DNA of 64,000 nucleotides from Hymenoscyphus infarciens. Lineage: Eukaryota; Ascomycota; Leotiomycetes; Helotiales; Helotiaceae. The translations under genes were made by a program, and so were the position numbers. The notes under the pieces were generated by a model. The model had not been told where the DNA came from, searched no databases, and worked only from the letters and a program-made list of their open reading frames with translations. Of the stretch, positions 1 through 14,200 are shown one piece after another. The DNA lies in assembly GCA_001414345.1 (NCBI GenBank), contig LLCB01000260.1, forward strand, positions 1 to 64,000, written 5' to 3'. Position 1 is the first letter of the stretch. Every line of letters starts with the position of its first letter.

Positions 1-420
1 TAAACTTAAGTAAAAGATTTCCTAGAATATAAACTTAAAAGATTTACTTATATAATAGTAAAAGATTTACTAGAATATAAACTTAAGTAAAAGATTTACT
101 AGAATATAAACTTAAGTAAAAGATTTATTAGAATATAAACTAAAGTAAAAGATTTACTAAAATATAAGATTAAGTAAAAGATTTACTTAAATAATAGTAA
201 AAGATTTACTAGAATATAAACTTAAAAGATTTACTTATATAATAGTAAAAGATTTCCTAGAATATAAACTTAAGTAAACGATTTACTAGAATATAAACTT
301 AAGTAAAAGATTTACTAGAATATAAACTAAAGTAAAAGATTTACTTAAATAATAGTAAAAGAATTACTAGAATATAAATAATAGTAAAAGATTTACTAGA
401 ATATAAAGTATAGATACTTA
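1..420 (-). repeat. Left array of 29-bp palindrome-core repeat
   Basis: Degenerate tandem repeat with a period near 29 bp. The core reads AGTAAAAGATTTACT, which is AGTAAA and TTTACT around a 3-nt spacer, joined by a linker like AGAATATAAACTTA. Some units are interrupted by a short ATAATAGT piece. This is the reverse complement of the array at 39.5-40.45 kb, so the two arrays bounding the AT-rich block point in opposite directions. The array runs off the left edge of the window. No coding potential. Function unknown; a minisatellite or satellite-like repeat is the safest label. Confidence 0.85.
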
Positions 421-800
421 GTATAGAGCTATTTTAAGGTTCTTAAAGTAGAAGTAATACTATAGTTTACGAAGTTAGATATAGAGAGTAAATAGTATTA
501 TTTTATATAAGATAGTATCTCTATATATACTACTAAAAAGATTAAGAAGTTATTTATATATTATAAACTTAATATATTTAAAGAATAGCTACTCTACTCT
601 CTAGATCTTAATCTAATTAAGTATTTATAGTAGATACTTAAAATAAGAGTCTTTAATATATTCTCTAAGCTAGCTATTAATAAGTCTTAGAGTAAGTATT
701 TAAGATAAGACTTAAAAGTGCTCTATAAAGACCTTCTTTAACTCTTTCTATAAGAATATACTCTCTAGAATAGAAGCTTATATCGTAGTAAGTAGCTAGT
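421..800 (+). pseudogene. Tc1/mariner transposase remnant, C-terminal part, RIP-damaged
   Basis: One frame (codons from about 481) reads as the second half of a Tc1/mariner DDE transposase with transitions throughout. A stop followed by D-S-I-S-I-Y stands where the family has QDNA.IH (about 508-525). About 30 codons later comes L-L-Y-S-L-D-L-N-L-I-K-Y-L, the equivalent of the PPYSPDLNPIE.LW motif (about 590-630). Several stops are TAG or TAA, as expected from C-to-T change of CAG/CAA or G-to-A change of TGG. The N-terminal half is missing because the 29-bp array begins immediately upstream. Dead element. The family call rests on motif spacing, not on an alignment. Confidence 0.7.
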
Positions 801-955
801 ATATAAAGTACTAGAGTTATTTTTAGTTGTTTTTTTAAGTTAGATAGCTTATAATATAGCCTAGACTTAAGAGATTCTTCTTAGTAACTTCTTATCTAAT
901 TATAGTATATATTACTTATAATATACTCTCTTTTAGAAGTAGTTATAGTAGAGAA

Positions 956-1900
956 ACCCGCCGCTTACTTAAATAGCTTAGACTTAACTATAAGTACTAT
1001 AGTACTAGTTCTAGTACTAAAACTAGTACTAAAGATAGTACTAAAACTAAAGTTAATACTAATAAAGAAGATAATATATACTACTAAATAAGAAGAGAAA
1101 TATACTAAAGAAGAGTATAAGTATTACTTTTTTTTAAATAAATTTTAAGTTAACTTTAAAGAATAAAATAGAGATAAATTTACTAAAGTCTACTAATCTA
1201 CTAATACTAAATTATAATAAACACTTTATAATAGAGATATATAAGTTAAGACTTTTAAGTTAATTTTAAGAGTTAGAACTAAGATACTTATATCTTAAGT
1301 ACTATATAGTACTACTACTAAGGTTAATTAAACTAAGTAGCTAGACAACGAGCTAAGAGTTATAGTATTAGACTAGGCTAATTCTAAAGTCTTTATATTC
1401 TAATATAAGTATATAGAGAAGTAAATAAAGCGATTATAATTATAATAAGAATAATAATAAGAATAATAACTAGTAAAGAGTATTCTATATAAGATCTAGT
1501 CTAAGATAAAAGCTATAGTTAATACTTTATAAGTATTCTCTATATAGTAATAATAATAATAACTTCTAGCTTCTATATAATAGTAATAATAGTATCTAAT
1601 CTTCTTAATAATATCTATCTTTCTAGCTAAAAAGAAAGATTTAAGTAATCTAGTATAATCTCTACTTTAACTACTAGATCTATTAAAAGATAAGAATAAT
1701 CCCGTTAAACGTCTAGAATAGTATAATAATATAAAATATATAAGACTATAATAGAGATATATAAGAGTATATTTAGTAGAGTAAAATAAAGTATATAGAT
1801 ACTAGGCTCTAATATAGAAGAAAAGACTATATTAGTCTTCTACTATTCTAAGTAGAAGTATTTATATATATAAGATTAGATAATATAAAAGTATAATAAT
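956..1900 (+). mobile_element. Diverged copia gag-region fragment
   Basis: Segments here match the 5' internal region of the copia element at 22,951-29,188. About 1140-1250 matches about 23,672-23,796, and about 1276-1372 matches about 23,795-23,885, in the same orientation, with most differences being transitions. The similarity fades after about 1,700. No LTR was found next to it. This copy has lost nearly all CA and TG dinucleotides while the 23-kb copy retains many, so it appears older or more heavily RIPed. It is a truncated relative of the same family with no usable reading frame. Confidence 0.65.
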
Positions 1901-2079
1901 AATAATAACTATTTAAATAATAAAAGCTAAAAACTAAATATATAATATTTAAACTCTAATATCTTCTATATATAAGTATTAGATATTAATACCTTTAGTA
2001 TATAAGTATTAGTAATCTATACTCTTAGTATAAAAGTAGTAGTAATTTTATAAATCTTAGTAATATAGAATAGCTAGTT

Positions 2080-2770
2080 ATTATAATATTCTAGTAAATT
2101 CTTTACTATTATTTAAATAAATCTAAGTTTATATTTTAGTAAATCCTTTACTATTATTTAGTAAAACTTTTACTTAAGTCTATATTTAGAAGTCTATTTA
2201 GCTAGTATATTCTTTTAAATATTTAGTATAGTTTCTACTAAAAAAGCGCTATAATAATAATAGATAACTTAATATATTAAATACTTTAATATATACTAAA
2301 TCGTTTAGCTTATATATTTTTTAAGCTAGACTATTTAGCTAAATAAACTAATATTTATTTAAAAGATTATCTTTACTAAAAAAAAGTAATTATTTTATTA
2401 TTATTAAAACTATTATAATTAGAATATTTTCTAGTAAATCTTTTATTCTTCTACTACTAATACTTATATAAGAGACTATTATTAATCTTACTAATAATCT
2501 TAATAAAGAGCTAAATAATTATAGAATTTATTATTAAATTTAGATAATTAAATAAATATATACTAAGCTACTTTTAAATAGTTCTAGTATATTTATTAGA
2601 TAATTTAATATTATTTTATAATAAGCTAAATAAGCTTTTAGTAAAATCTTTTATTTAAGTACTATAAATTAATTAAATCTTTTACTTAAGTCTTTATTAA
2701 AGTTAAATCTTTATCTAAATACTATTAATTAAATATATTACTTATTTAAGTAAAAGTATTTTATTATAAA
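2080..2770 (+). repeat. Dispersed fragments of the 29-bp repeat
   Basis: Short runs at about 2,085-2,180 and 2,630-2,765 carry the same TAGTAAATC/TTTTACTTAAG vocabulary as the 39.5-kb array, in that array's orientation, separated by unrelated AT-rich sequence. They look like a broken-up array. Boundaries are approximate. Confidence 0.5.
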
Positions 2771-5700
2771 AGTTCCTCTTAATTTAATCTCTAGCTTACT
2801 TTAATTTATATATTAAATATCTCTTAATCTATTATCTTATTTTCTATTTTATTAATAATCTAGTACTTAAGCTTTTAATACGTTTAAGTAAGAGTTATAT
2901 ATATATCTCTTTTAAATTCTTCTTTCTAAAAACCCTCTTTCTCTAGCTTTTCCGATCTTTCTATCTTTAGATTAGTATACTATCTAGTAGTAAGGGTTAT
3001 ATTTTAAAATAAGTAAAGTAATAGTATATAAAAAACCTAGGTATATTAGTATAGTAGTTAAGAGTTCTTCTAATCTATATAATAATACTAATTTCTATAT
3101 AATACCTATAATTATATATAAGTTATTAATCTAAATAATAGTTTATATATCCTTCTTATTAATTTAATTCTATAAATTTAGCTAACCTTTAATCTAGTAG
3201 ATCTTTCTTTTTAGCTTTTTTAGACTTCTACGTTAAATTAGAAAATATATATAGTTTATATATATAACTTAGTATTAGAAATAGAAATTTAAACTTAAGT
3301 ATAAGAACTTAGAAGTAGAGAAGCTTAATATATAATACTAATACATTAGAAGTTAAAAATAGCTTTAATCTTAGATCTATATCTATAAGTATAAATATTA
3401 TAAAGTTAGTTTATAAAATATAAAGTTTATAAATTACACTTAGTTCTAGATTTATACCTATATACCTATATATATATATATATATATATACATATATATT
3501 AGTAAATAAGGTTATCTTAAATAAGCGTAGATAAGACTTAGTATTAGGTAGAGGTTATAAAGTTAGGTTATAAAGTCTAGCTTAGGAAGTTAGGAATACT
3601 CTTATATACTTTTAAAAGTAAAAGTTATACCTATATTATAATATATACTATATTATTATCTAAGATACTCTTAATATACTATAAAGGTAATAAAACTTTA
3701 TATCTTAACTAATCTATAAGTAAGGAGAAGAGTTCTAGCTTATATTCCTACCTCTTTAAGTATTCCTACCTTCTTAAGTAATATTAGCTAATTCCTTAAC
3801 ATACTTATTAATCTATTTACTATTCTTTATATTTCTATTATTAATACTATTATTAGCTTTATTATTAGATAATCCTAGATCTTTAAGCTTACTTATATCT
3901 TATTTCTTATTTACTTTTTTAAATATTAAAATATAGGTATAAGCTAAGTTTAGTAGTTTTATTTTATTATTAGTTTATAATTCTTAAGAAGTTAAACTTC
4001 TATATCTTATAGCCTCTCTTCTACTTCTATATTTATATCTAGACCTTTATACTAAACTTCTAAATCTATATTAATCTTATTCTAATAAAGCGATTTCTTA
4101 GTAAGAATTTACTAAAGTATTTTAAGGTTTATTAAATAACGTTGTTTTTTAGATATCTTTAAGCTAAGCTATATATTTAATTATATAAGAAGTGTTATTA
4201 GAGTCTTAGTATACTAGCTTATAGCTCTTATCTATTCTTATTATATAAATTATATCTCTTCTTCTACTTATTTTACTCTCTATAATATATTAATCCTATA
4301 TAAAGTATAAAGGTTTAATAAGAAACCTAAAGTATTTACTATATTCTTATCTTCTTCTAAGTATAGACTAGCTCTATAAGTATGTTTAATCTTAAATAAC
4401 TATATTATCTTATTTAACTAGTCTTCTAATATAATAGGATTAAGACTTTAAAGTAAAAGAATACTCCTTAGTCGTTATTCTTTAGAAAGAGCTTTAATAA
4501 GTTGTTTTAAGCTCTTAGTTTAAGCTTTAATCTTTAATAACCTCCTCTATAATACTTTAAAGTAAGCTATTACTTTTTAAGTACCTTATATATTAAAGTA
4601 ATTATAGATATTCTATAATTATTAAACTTAAGTAGTAACTTAATAGTAAAAGCCTCTAACCTCTTTTTTAATCTACTACTAAGTCTATAATTCTATATAC
4701 TATTAGTATAAGCTAGCTACCTCTTTAAAGTCTTACTAACCCTAGCTTATATATACTTAGTTGAGTTTTTCGTCTACTTCTCTACTAATATCTACTACTA
4801 TCTCTTAAAGTATTCTCTTCTTAGAAGTATACTAAGCTACTCTTTCTAATCTCTAATATAGCTTCTTTATAAGAATAGTATAATCCTTATTAACATCTAC
4901 TAGATTTATATTCTTAAAATTTACCTTTATCTTCTATTTATATTAAAGAAGCTACTAGATCTCCTTATATAGTTATCTCTCTTATATAACTCTTTTAGTA
5001 TACTCCTTTCTAGTAAACCACCTCTACTATCTTATTATAAACCTTATTATTATATTCTTAATATCTTAGTTTTCTCCTATTTCTTCTTAACTAAGTAGAT
5101 TTTATTATATCTTATTAATCGTATTATTAGCCTATATAATAATCTCTAATACCTTTTAATATCTATTCTTTAATATATCTCTAATTATTAATTATTAAAG
5201 CTTTCCCTAGTATCTTATTTAAGTATCTAAGAAATCTATATAACTAGCTACTAAATATCCTTAATAAACCCTAATAAGATAAGCTTTTATAGACTAGTCT
5301 CTTTTAATACTCTCTCTATTACTATTTCTAAGGTTTATAATCTAGTATAGCTTATATTTTAACTAATAAGTAAGAGAATACATATACTAATAGAATATAT
5401 TTATTACATATTCTATTCTTAGTATAATATCTTAGTAATTCCTCTAAATATAAAGACTAAATTTATAGATAATATTATACTAGAGAATAATATATACCTC
5501 TACTAGTAGTAGATTTAGTATAGACTATATAAGATATATTATACTACTAAATCTCTCTCTCTAATAAAGGTTCAAGAGATAGAGTATACTACTATAGTAA
5601 TATATATAATTTATAAGACTTATCTAATCTAAGCTCTTAAATTTAAGTACTATCTTTCTTACTAAAGCTTATACTTAAAACTTATATAAGTATCTATCTA

Positions 5701-7820
5701 ATTCGTCTATATCCTACTTAGCTCCTTTCTACTCCTCTAATATATTCTTATTAAGGTCTAGTAAGAAGTAACTACCTTTAAGCTAAATTTATACTAATCT
5801 TAACCTCTCTCTACCTTTATCCTACTTTCTTTTATATTAAAAGTTACTATCTACTAATATGTTATATAGGTGTTTTTCTCCTCTTTTCTTAGACTTAACT
5901 TTATAGAAGTAAGTAGAGTAGATATCTTTAAGTAATACTTCTTTAGTCTAAGTACTCCTAGTTAACTAAGATTAATAATTTAAATAAATACTCTTTATTA
6001 GGTCCTTATTTAGCATTTCCTTATATAGCTTTAATACCTTTAACTAATTTAAGTATATATACTCTTATAGTTTCTTAAGTTCTAGTACCTAATAGTACCT
6101 CTTTTTAATATAGAAATCTTAAAGACTATATATAAAAGTATATTTAGAAATAGATTCTTTAGTAAATATATTATTAAATAAATCTAATAAGTCTAAATAG
6201 AATCTAAGATTTAGATTAAGTAGAGTAAAAGGGAAAAACCCTTTATAAATTATTAAAGCCTCTTTAGACTATTTATAACTATAGTAGGAAATGGTCCTAT
6301 TATATATACTATTTATAAATAATTAAGACTTATTTATATATACTTTAAAGATTTCTTACCCTAGTTACTTATATAAAGAACTTTAAAGCTCTTTTAACTA
6401 TAAAACTTATTAAGATATTTTAAAGTCTTTTAAAATAATACTTTTAAAAACCTCTTAATTACTTCCTTTTAATTCTTTATTCTTATAGTATAATTAGTAA
6501 TATTATCTATATTAGGCCTTACTCTTTTTCTTATAATCTTTTTAAAGTCCTTCTATTTATTACTTATATTATTACTATTATCTAAGTCTAGAAAACTACT
6601 ATTATTATATATATATTTATATTCTACTATAAGCTATTTAAGTAAGAAGTATTATTATTACTAGATAGCTTAAAAGTTTATAAGTATAAGTGTTTTTTAG
6701 AACTAATCTAAAGTAGTTATTCTTATTTACTTTACTTAATAACCTAGTTTTATAAAACAACTCTCTAAGTTTTACTTTTTCCTTTATACTATAATTATTA
6801 ATAGGCTATTTTCTTAAGGTTAGGTTAAGTATAAGGCTTTAAAGCAGTGCTAATATATAGGTAGTGTTTAGTTATTCCTTATAACTAAACCTCTATATAT
6901 AGTATAGTAGAAAGAGCTTTTAGAATAAGCTTCTTCTAACTTTAATCTCTTTAGACATTTACTAATATATAAATAGAAAGCTATCCTATTATCCTATTTA
7001 CTAATAACCTTCTAGCCTAGCTTAGATATCTAATCTCTTAGAGTATACTCTTAACTCCTCTAATAATACTACTATATTTAATATACTAGTCTCTAAGTAA
7101 GAGAAGCATCTACTTATTAATCCTACTATTCTCTTAGTAAGACCTAGTAAGAATAATACTATATCTAATAATCTTAAATTAAAAGAATAATTACTACTAT
7201 AAACTAACTCTATTACTAATCTCTTATTCCTTTAATAATAATATATAGTTAGTCTCTAAAAGTAAAAGAGACTACTTAAACGATTATATATATAAAAAAA
7301 ACGTCTTTAAGTAAGAGAACACTTATACTTAGCCTAGTAGACTAGTATATAGTACTTACCTCTCTACTAATAATAACCTTAAATTATTACTACCCTCTTC
7401 TAGTTCTTAAACAAATATAAAGAAGGAAATAACTATTACTTAGACTTATAAAATATAAGAGTAATTTAGTAGAGTAGTAACGTTATAATTTAAGTTAGTT
7501 ATAATAATACTAAGAGTATCTCTTAAACTTTCTCTTAGATCTTATAAGAAAAGGAAACTACTATTATACTAGTAAAGAAAGGGTTTATATATAATTATAT
7601 ATAAGTATAGGCTAAGTCTAGAAAAGTAGTAATATATTATTATATCTTCTTTTTAATTAATACTAATAGCTATATTTAATAACCTATTTAAAAAGGTTAC
7701 TATAGTTGCCTTAGAGGTAGAGGTAAGCTAAGGAGCTCTAGTAGTACGACTTTAATAGCTTCTACTACTCTTCTTTTATATTTTTAACTATAATATTAAC
7801 CTTATTTTAATTATTCTACT
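2771..7820. other. AT-rich RIP-mutated sequence, nothing identified
   Basis: About 5 kb of TA-dominated sequence with almost no CA or TG and stops in all frames. I looked for retrotransposon and transposase motifs on both strands and could not recognise any. It is presumably decayed transposon DNA, by composition and context only. Confidence 0.6.
3455..3501. repeat. TA dinucleotide microsatellite
   Basis: Nearly pure alternating TA run, preceded by two TATACC-type units and ended by a single CATA. Confidence 0.8.
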
Positions 7821-8235
7821 TAATTATAATTATAATATCTTAATTAATTCTAGCCTTATCTATTAAACTTAAAGTCTTAATCTACCTTAATAGACGTAGC
7901 TAAGCTCTCTTAACCTTACCTCTTCTAATCTTAATATCTTAATCCTCTACTACTAACCTCTAGTCCTCCTTCTACTATAGTCTCTACCTAATCGTATCTA
8001 TAATATCTTAAACAATTATAGCCTTATACTAGAAGCTTTTTAACTTTAAAGTCTTAATCTACTTTAGTAGATTTAGTAAGCGTAGTAGAGCCTTAACCTT
8101 ACCTCTTCTAATCTTAATATCTTAATCCTCTACTACTAACCTCTAGTCCTTCTTCTACTATAGTCTCTACCTAATTATATCTATAATATCTTAATTAATT
8201 ATAGCTTTATACTCTAACTTTAAAGCCTTAGTTTA
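7821..8235. repeat. 183-bp tandem repeat, about 2.3 copies
   Basis: The segment starting TAACCTTACCTCTTCTAATC at 7,911 recurs at 8,094, followed by about 100 nearly identical bases. The preceding piece (AAAGTCTTAATCTAC) recurs with the same offset, and a third partial copy ends near 8,230. The period of 183 is a multiple of three, which would suit a former coding repeat, but no protein is recognisable. Confidence 0.75.
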
Positions 8236-11200
8236 GTATAAAGAATATAGTAGAGTATATATATTTAAACCTTTACTTTTCTAATACTTAGACTAAGTAC
8301 TATTTATTATTTTATATCTATTAATTTCTAGATATTATAGATTTAGTAGATCCTTTATAAGAAGACGATAACTTAGTAGTAGAAGAACTCTTATCTTATA
8401 TAGAATAGTAGCTTAATTCTATAAGTTTATATTTACTTAAATTATAATCTAATTTATAACCTATTTACTTTTACTATAAGGAACGTATAACATCTATATA
8501 TTCTATAGTTATACCTCTTATTAAACTAGTAAGAGCTTAAAGTATGTTTATAATAATTATTTCCTAACTAGATATTATATAAATTAAGCCTCTTAAAAGC
8601 TACTAAGAGAATACGTATCTTACTTATTACTAAATCTATAGCTTTATAGATACTAAGAAGATAGTTTAACTCTACTAAGAATAAATAGCTTTCTTAGAGC
8701 TATCTAATAATAGAATCTTTAGTAATCTCTTATATATTCTTTCTTAGTTTAATTATATACTAAATAGATATACTATTCTAGTTAAGTATATAGAATTAGG
8801 AAGTAAAGATACCTTAATTATAACTATATAATAGTATAGCTAAAGACTTAACTTAGTATTTTATTTAAGTTATATTATAAACCTAAACTAAATTATTAAC
8901 TAACTTAATAAGAGCGAACATTTTACTATAGTATACTAAAGAGCTATTAACTATATTCTTCTTAATTCTATAACTTATATTAATAATCTTAAGTTATATT
9001 TTAAACTACTTAATTCTAATAAGTATCTTAAAATTAACTTTACTAAACTTAATATCTAGTTTTAAGTTAATAAAGTATATACTTTTACTTATACTTAAAT
9101 CTTCTCTACTACTCGTTATTAGTATAAGCTTCTTATTTATATAGACTTTAAATATAATATTACTATTAGATTTTATAAACGTATTTTTACTTAAGAAAAG
9201 AGAGATGTTCTTAAAGATATAAGATTTAGAAAGTATACTTATCTTATTTATAATCTCTTATTTATTATTACTATTATTAAAGTAAAAAATAAAAAGACTT
9301 AAACTAATACTTAAACTAAGGCTAGAAAGGCTACTTACTTAATTATAAAAGCTCTAGGTTTCTTTTTCTATAGTATAAAAGCTCTACTAAAAGAGTTTTA
9401 ATTAAGTTATCTTAATAAGAAGGTCTATCTCTATTCTATTACCTTTAATAATAATAATACTTTAATTAACTAATATTTTTATAAAGTTACTTTATACTAA
9501 AGTAAAAAGATTTAAGAGTACTTTATAAAGCCTATCTATAACTAGCTAACTAAATCCTTAAATCTAGTAAAAAACTATATATTAAAGGTATTTACTAATA
9601 TTCTTACTTAAAGATTAGTAGATTTCCTTTTATAAATCTACTTATAAATTTAAGTAATCTATAATAAAGATACTTATTAATAAAGAGAGCCTAAAGTTAT
9701 TCTAAATAAGAAAGATAATTTCTAAGATAATAATTATATAGAGAATAATACTAATTTAGAGGATAAAGATAATCTAGAGGATAATAATAGTTTAAAGAAT
9801 AAAAGTAGAAAAGGTATAAAGTATATAAAGTAACCTATTAAACGCCTAGCTTAAAAGAGATAAACTTTAGCTTAAAAGAGATTAGACTAATTATATATAA
9901 ACGATTTAGGCTTAAAAAAAGCTATTTCTATACTAGGAAACTAACCTAACTAAAAGGGGTATAATCTCTAATAATATATCTTTTAATTCTTCTTTTACTC
10001 TTTTTTTTCCTTTCTTATTATCTTATTCTTATAATACTAGAAATTTCTCTTTTTTAATTTTCCTCTTAGTATTAAAGTAAATTCTCTTTATATAATATAA
10101 ATAAGAATAGAATTACTCCTTTTTCTATTAATAACTATAGTAGAACTAGGGTTATTATTTTTTTTTCCTTTTTAGTAGAGTTAAGAACTACCTACTAGTA
10201 GTTAATAGGTTTTTACCCTTTAATACTTTATATATAAAAAAGTTTTAAGTATATAAATATATATACTCTAATACTATAATTATTAATATCTTATAAAGCT
10301 TATAGCTTTTATAAATTTAACTTTAATCTAAGATATTAAAAGTTAAATCCTTTTTTATATAATTCTAACTAATTTATTATAAGTTTATATATTTATAAGT
10401 TTATATTCTTCTACTACTTTTACTTTAAGTATTCTAAAGCTATTTTAAGTATTATTAGTCTTTAAGGAAATAATATTTAAAAGTTTATTAAGAATAAGTT
10501 TAGCTTACTTATTATCTATACTAATTCCTCTAATTTACTTCTATAATAACTAGATAACTTTATTATAGCTAGTAAACTATTATAAGTACTTAACTAACTT
10601 AGAATTATAACTACTTATATTATTAATAATTAGTTAGAATAACCTAGGAGCGTAGTTAAAGTATATAAGAAAGTATTATCTTTATATCTCTTTTAAAAGA
10701 AGCTAAAAAACAGATATTTACTTATATAATTTATCTATAACTTATACTTAAGATAAATCTTAAGAGCTTATAATTAAAGGCATTATCTTATAAATTATAA
10801 GTTATTATTTTAAGAGATACTAGTATAGTAGATATTTACTTATAATTTAGTCTTAGATATTAAGAGAAGTTAAGCTTTTAGAATCTATGATTTATAATTT
10901 AAAAGAGAAGGTTAAATCTTTAAATTACTTAAGAATATATTAATAAGCTTTTTTAGAGAATAAATCCTTAATAGTAGTATATAACTATTTAATAAAAGAT
11001 TAGAGATAACTTATATACTTCTTAAAAGATATTTATTAAAAGATTAAAACTATATATACTTAGTTAACTAGATATTTTAATTTAATCTAACTATATAACT
11101 ATAACTTTTAAATATAATATAAATTTTCTCTTATTATATAATATCTCTAAAGTCTTAAGTATATAAAAGGCTTATAATTTTATATCTTCTATAATTATAT

Positions 11201-14200
11201 CTTATATATAAATAAGCCTATATTCCTATACCTATAACTCTATACCTCTATAAAATACTTATAACTTAGAGTCTTAAATATAAAATATTAAATAACCTCT
11301 TAACTTAAATTAATAGAGTAATATCTATATTTAACTAAGTAACTTAGTTCTTATTCTTAATCTTAGTAATAATTGTTTTACCTCTATTAGTATAGTAGAG
11401 TCTCTTAGTTTAGTAATAGTAATTCTTTTCCTTTAATATCTAAATAATAATTTTAAGGTTTTCTTCTAAAAACTAATAATACTTATACTTAAGAGTAGTA
11501 ACGTAGTTCTAGATATACTAGGTTAGCTAGTATTCTAAAATATATAAGAAAACACTAAAAACCTATATTAATCTTTTTAATCTTTTTATTAGCTTTAGAG
11601 TCTATAACTTCTTAAAAAACCTTTATTTAAAATATATAAGCTAAGAAGTATAAAAGCATATTTCTATTATAATACTTACTACTTAAAAGGCTTTAACGTC
11701 TTATTACTCCTTCTTAGCTACTTCTTATATTTATACTTTTAAGTCTATATTGTTTATATTAGTAATTTTATTATTAAGAAGGTTAGTAGTAGCGTCGAAT
11801 TTAGTTATCTAAGAACGAAGTTCTAGGTATTATTAGAGCTACTTAATATAGTCTATCTTAGCCTCGACTATAAACTTTTATATATAAATAGGAAAGTAAT
11901 ATATTAGAATAGAGAAGATTTAATTATTAACCTTAACTATATAGTATAGCTTATTAGTAGCTTTTCTATTAATAATAGTATTAAAGTTATTATCTAAGTT
12001 AGTATTCTTAGCTATATTAAAGAATAGAGTCTTCTTTATAATTTTAGATAAGAAGAATCTTATACTATAATATTAATTAATTAGTATTAATCTAAGTAAT
12101 AAAGTACTTAAGGTTATTATTAAAGAGACTTACTTAATAGTAGATAGATTATAAGAGGAGTTAATAACTAGGCTAGATTATATAAGAGGTATAAGTACTA
12201 GTCTTAGGATAAAGAATAGAAAGAAAGCTTAAGTAAATCTCTAGTATACTTATAAAGTCTTTAATAGATAATTACTAGTTAATTAAGATAGCTATAAAAG
12301 TAGGTTAAAGATAAGGTTATTATAAGTAAAAGCTTAAGTAAATCTCTTTATATATAACTACTATTTAAGTATAAGGCTATTTAGGTTAAGCTTACTTAGG
12401 CTATATAATAAAGTCGAATTCTTCTTTAAACTCTCTAGAAGATATTTCTTAGTAGGATTTAGCTAGTAGCTAGAGAGAGATAAGAGAATCGGAGTTATTA
12501 TATTAGACTTAAGAGAGTACTTCTTTTAGATACTTAAAGTAGAGACCTAGATCTAGTATAGGCTTTTATAGTAGATGCTTTTTATTTAATATTTATAGTA
12601 CTTCTTCCTTTTCTAGACTAGATAAATAGTTAAAATCCTAGTATATCTTTTCTAGCTATAGTTTTCTTAGCTAATATAAAAGTAATAGTAAAATTAAACG
12701 TTCTTTCTATTATAAAGATAAGTTATTAATTAATTTTTCTTACTATTAGCTTAATAAGCTATTAAAGTCTTAATATATCTTTTTTCTTTAAATAATTATT
12801 TAACTATCTTATATAGAGTCTAGCTATAAGTTTATTAATTCGTTCTACTTAATTTAATTACTCTTTATATAAAAGAACTCTTTACTTTTTAAGGCTTAGC
12901 TTTTAGCTTAAATAAAATTATTAATCTTATTCTAATAGAGGTATATAAAAGGCTAATATAGATATAATAAAGTAGATTATCTAACTTATAGCTCTTTATA
13001 TAACTTCTTAATCTTTCTTCTATTATACTTTCATCTCTTCTTAATAATATTATACTAGTATATATATATAACAATTATATATTAAGTTTAAGAAGGTAGT
13101 TAATATTAAGCTCTCTAGTATATCTTAGTCTAGTCGAATCTATTAATTACTAGTAATTATTTCTTAATAATTTATATTTCTTAGGTCTATCTTATAAAGC
13201 CTTATATATAACACTGCCTAACCTTCTCTTCCTAATCTCCTATCTAGCTTTAAACTATAGCTAATAGACTAGTATTTATATATACTACTAATACTAATTT
13301 ACTAAGACTTATAATAGATAAAGAAATTATAGTTAATAGCTCTTAAACATATTTAAAGAATAGTAGATAAGTAAGAAAGATTTATAAGATTAAGATATTT
13401 ATATAGAGTCTAAAATTAGTACCTCTTAACTAACGCTTAAAAGCCTAGGACTAGGATAATCTTACCTTAGTACTAAACATTCTAGGCTTCTTAAGATCCT
13501 CTACTATACTATACTTCTAAGCTAAAAAAAGTATAGCTAAGTAGTTTATAAAACCTCTTATAAAACCCTCTTATAAAACTCTATAAGGAAACGTAGATAT
13601 AGAAAGGTATATATAATTAGAAATTATAATCTTAGCTACTAATCTTAAGTAGACTTATCTAATCTAAATCTTCTCTCTTTTAAAAACTTTAAAAACTAGA
13701 TTTTTTAATTATAGTTTTCTTATAGTTTAGGTTTATATATCTAATTCTATTTAAGTATAGATACTATTTATAGTTATAGTTCCTATTCTATAAAATTAAA
13801 GCTTACTTAAGTATAATTTATATATAATTAATACTCTAAGTCTTAGAACTTAACTAATTTTTTATAACTTAAATCTCTACTAGACTTTTTCTCTCTTTTT
13901 TTTTATACTCTTTTCCTTCTTTACTTACTAAGAATAGCTATATAAATATTATACTAGTATACTATTCTTATAAGAGGTATTAGCCAGTACTAGCTTTAAA
14001 GAAGAAAGGGTATAAACCTACTAGATTAGAATACCTTTATATCTCTAGCCTCTAAGCTAAACTCTAATACTATAGCTTATCGATTTACTTATTATTTAGC
14101 CTACTTCTCTTATTTTTACTAAAGCCCTTACCTCTTTAATAAGAGTTTATAGCTATAAATATAAACTATTCCCTTCTTTTAACCTTTATAAATAAAGTAG

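Noticed and set aside
12889..13074. 61-codon open frame on the minus strand in the AT-rich block
   Set aside because: Isolated, with no domain, composition typical of RIPed DNA, and stop-rich flanks. Best explained as chance.
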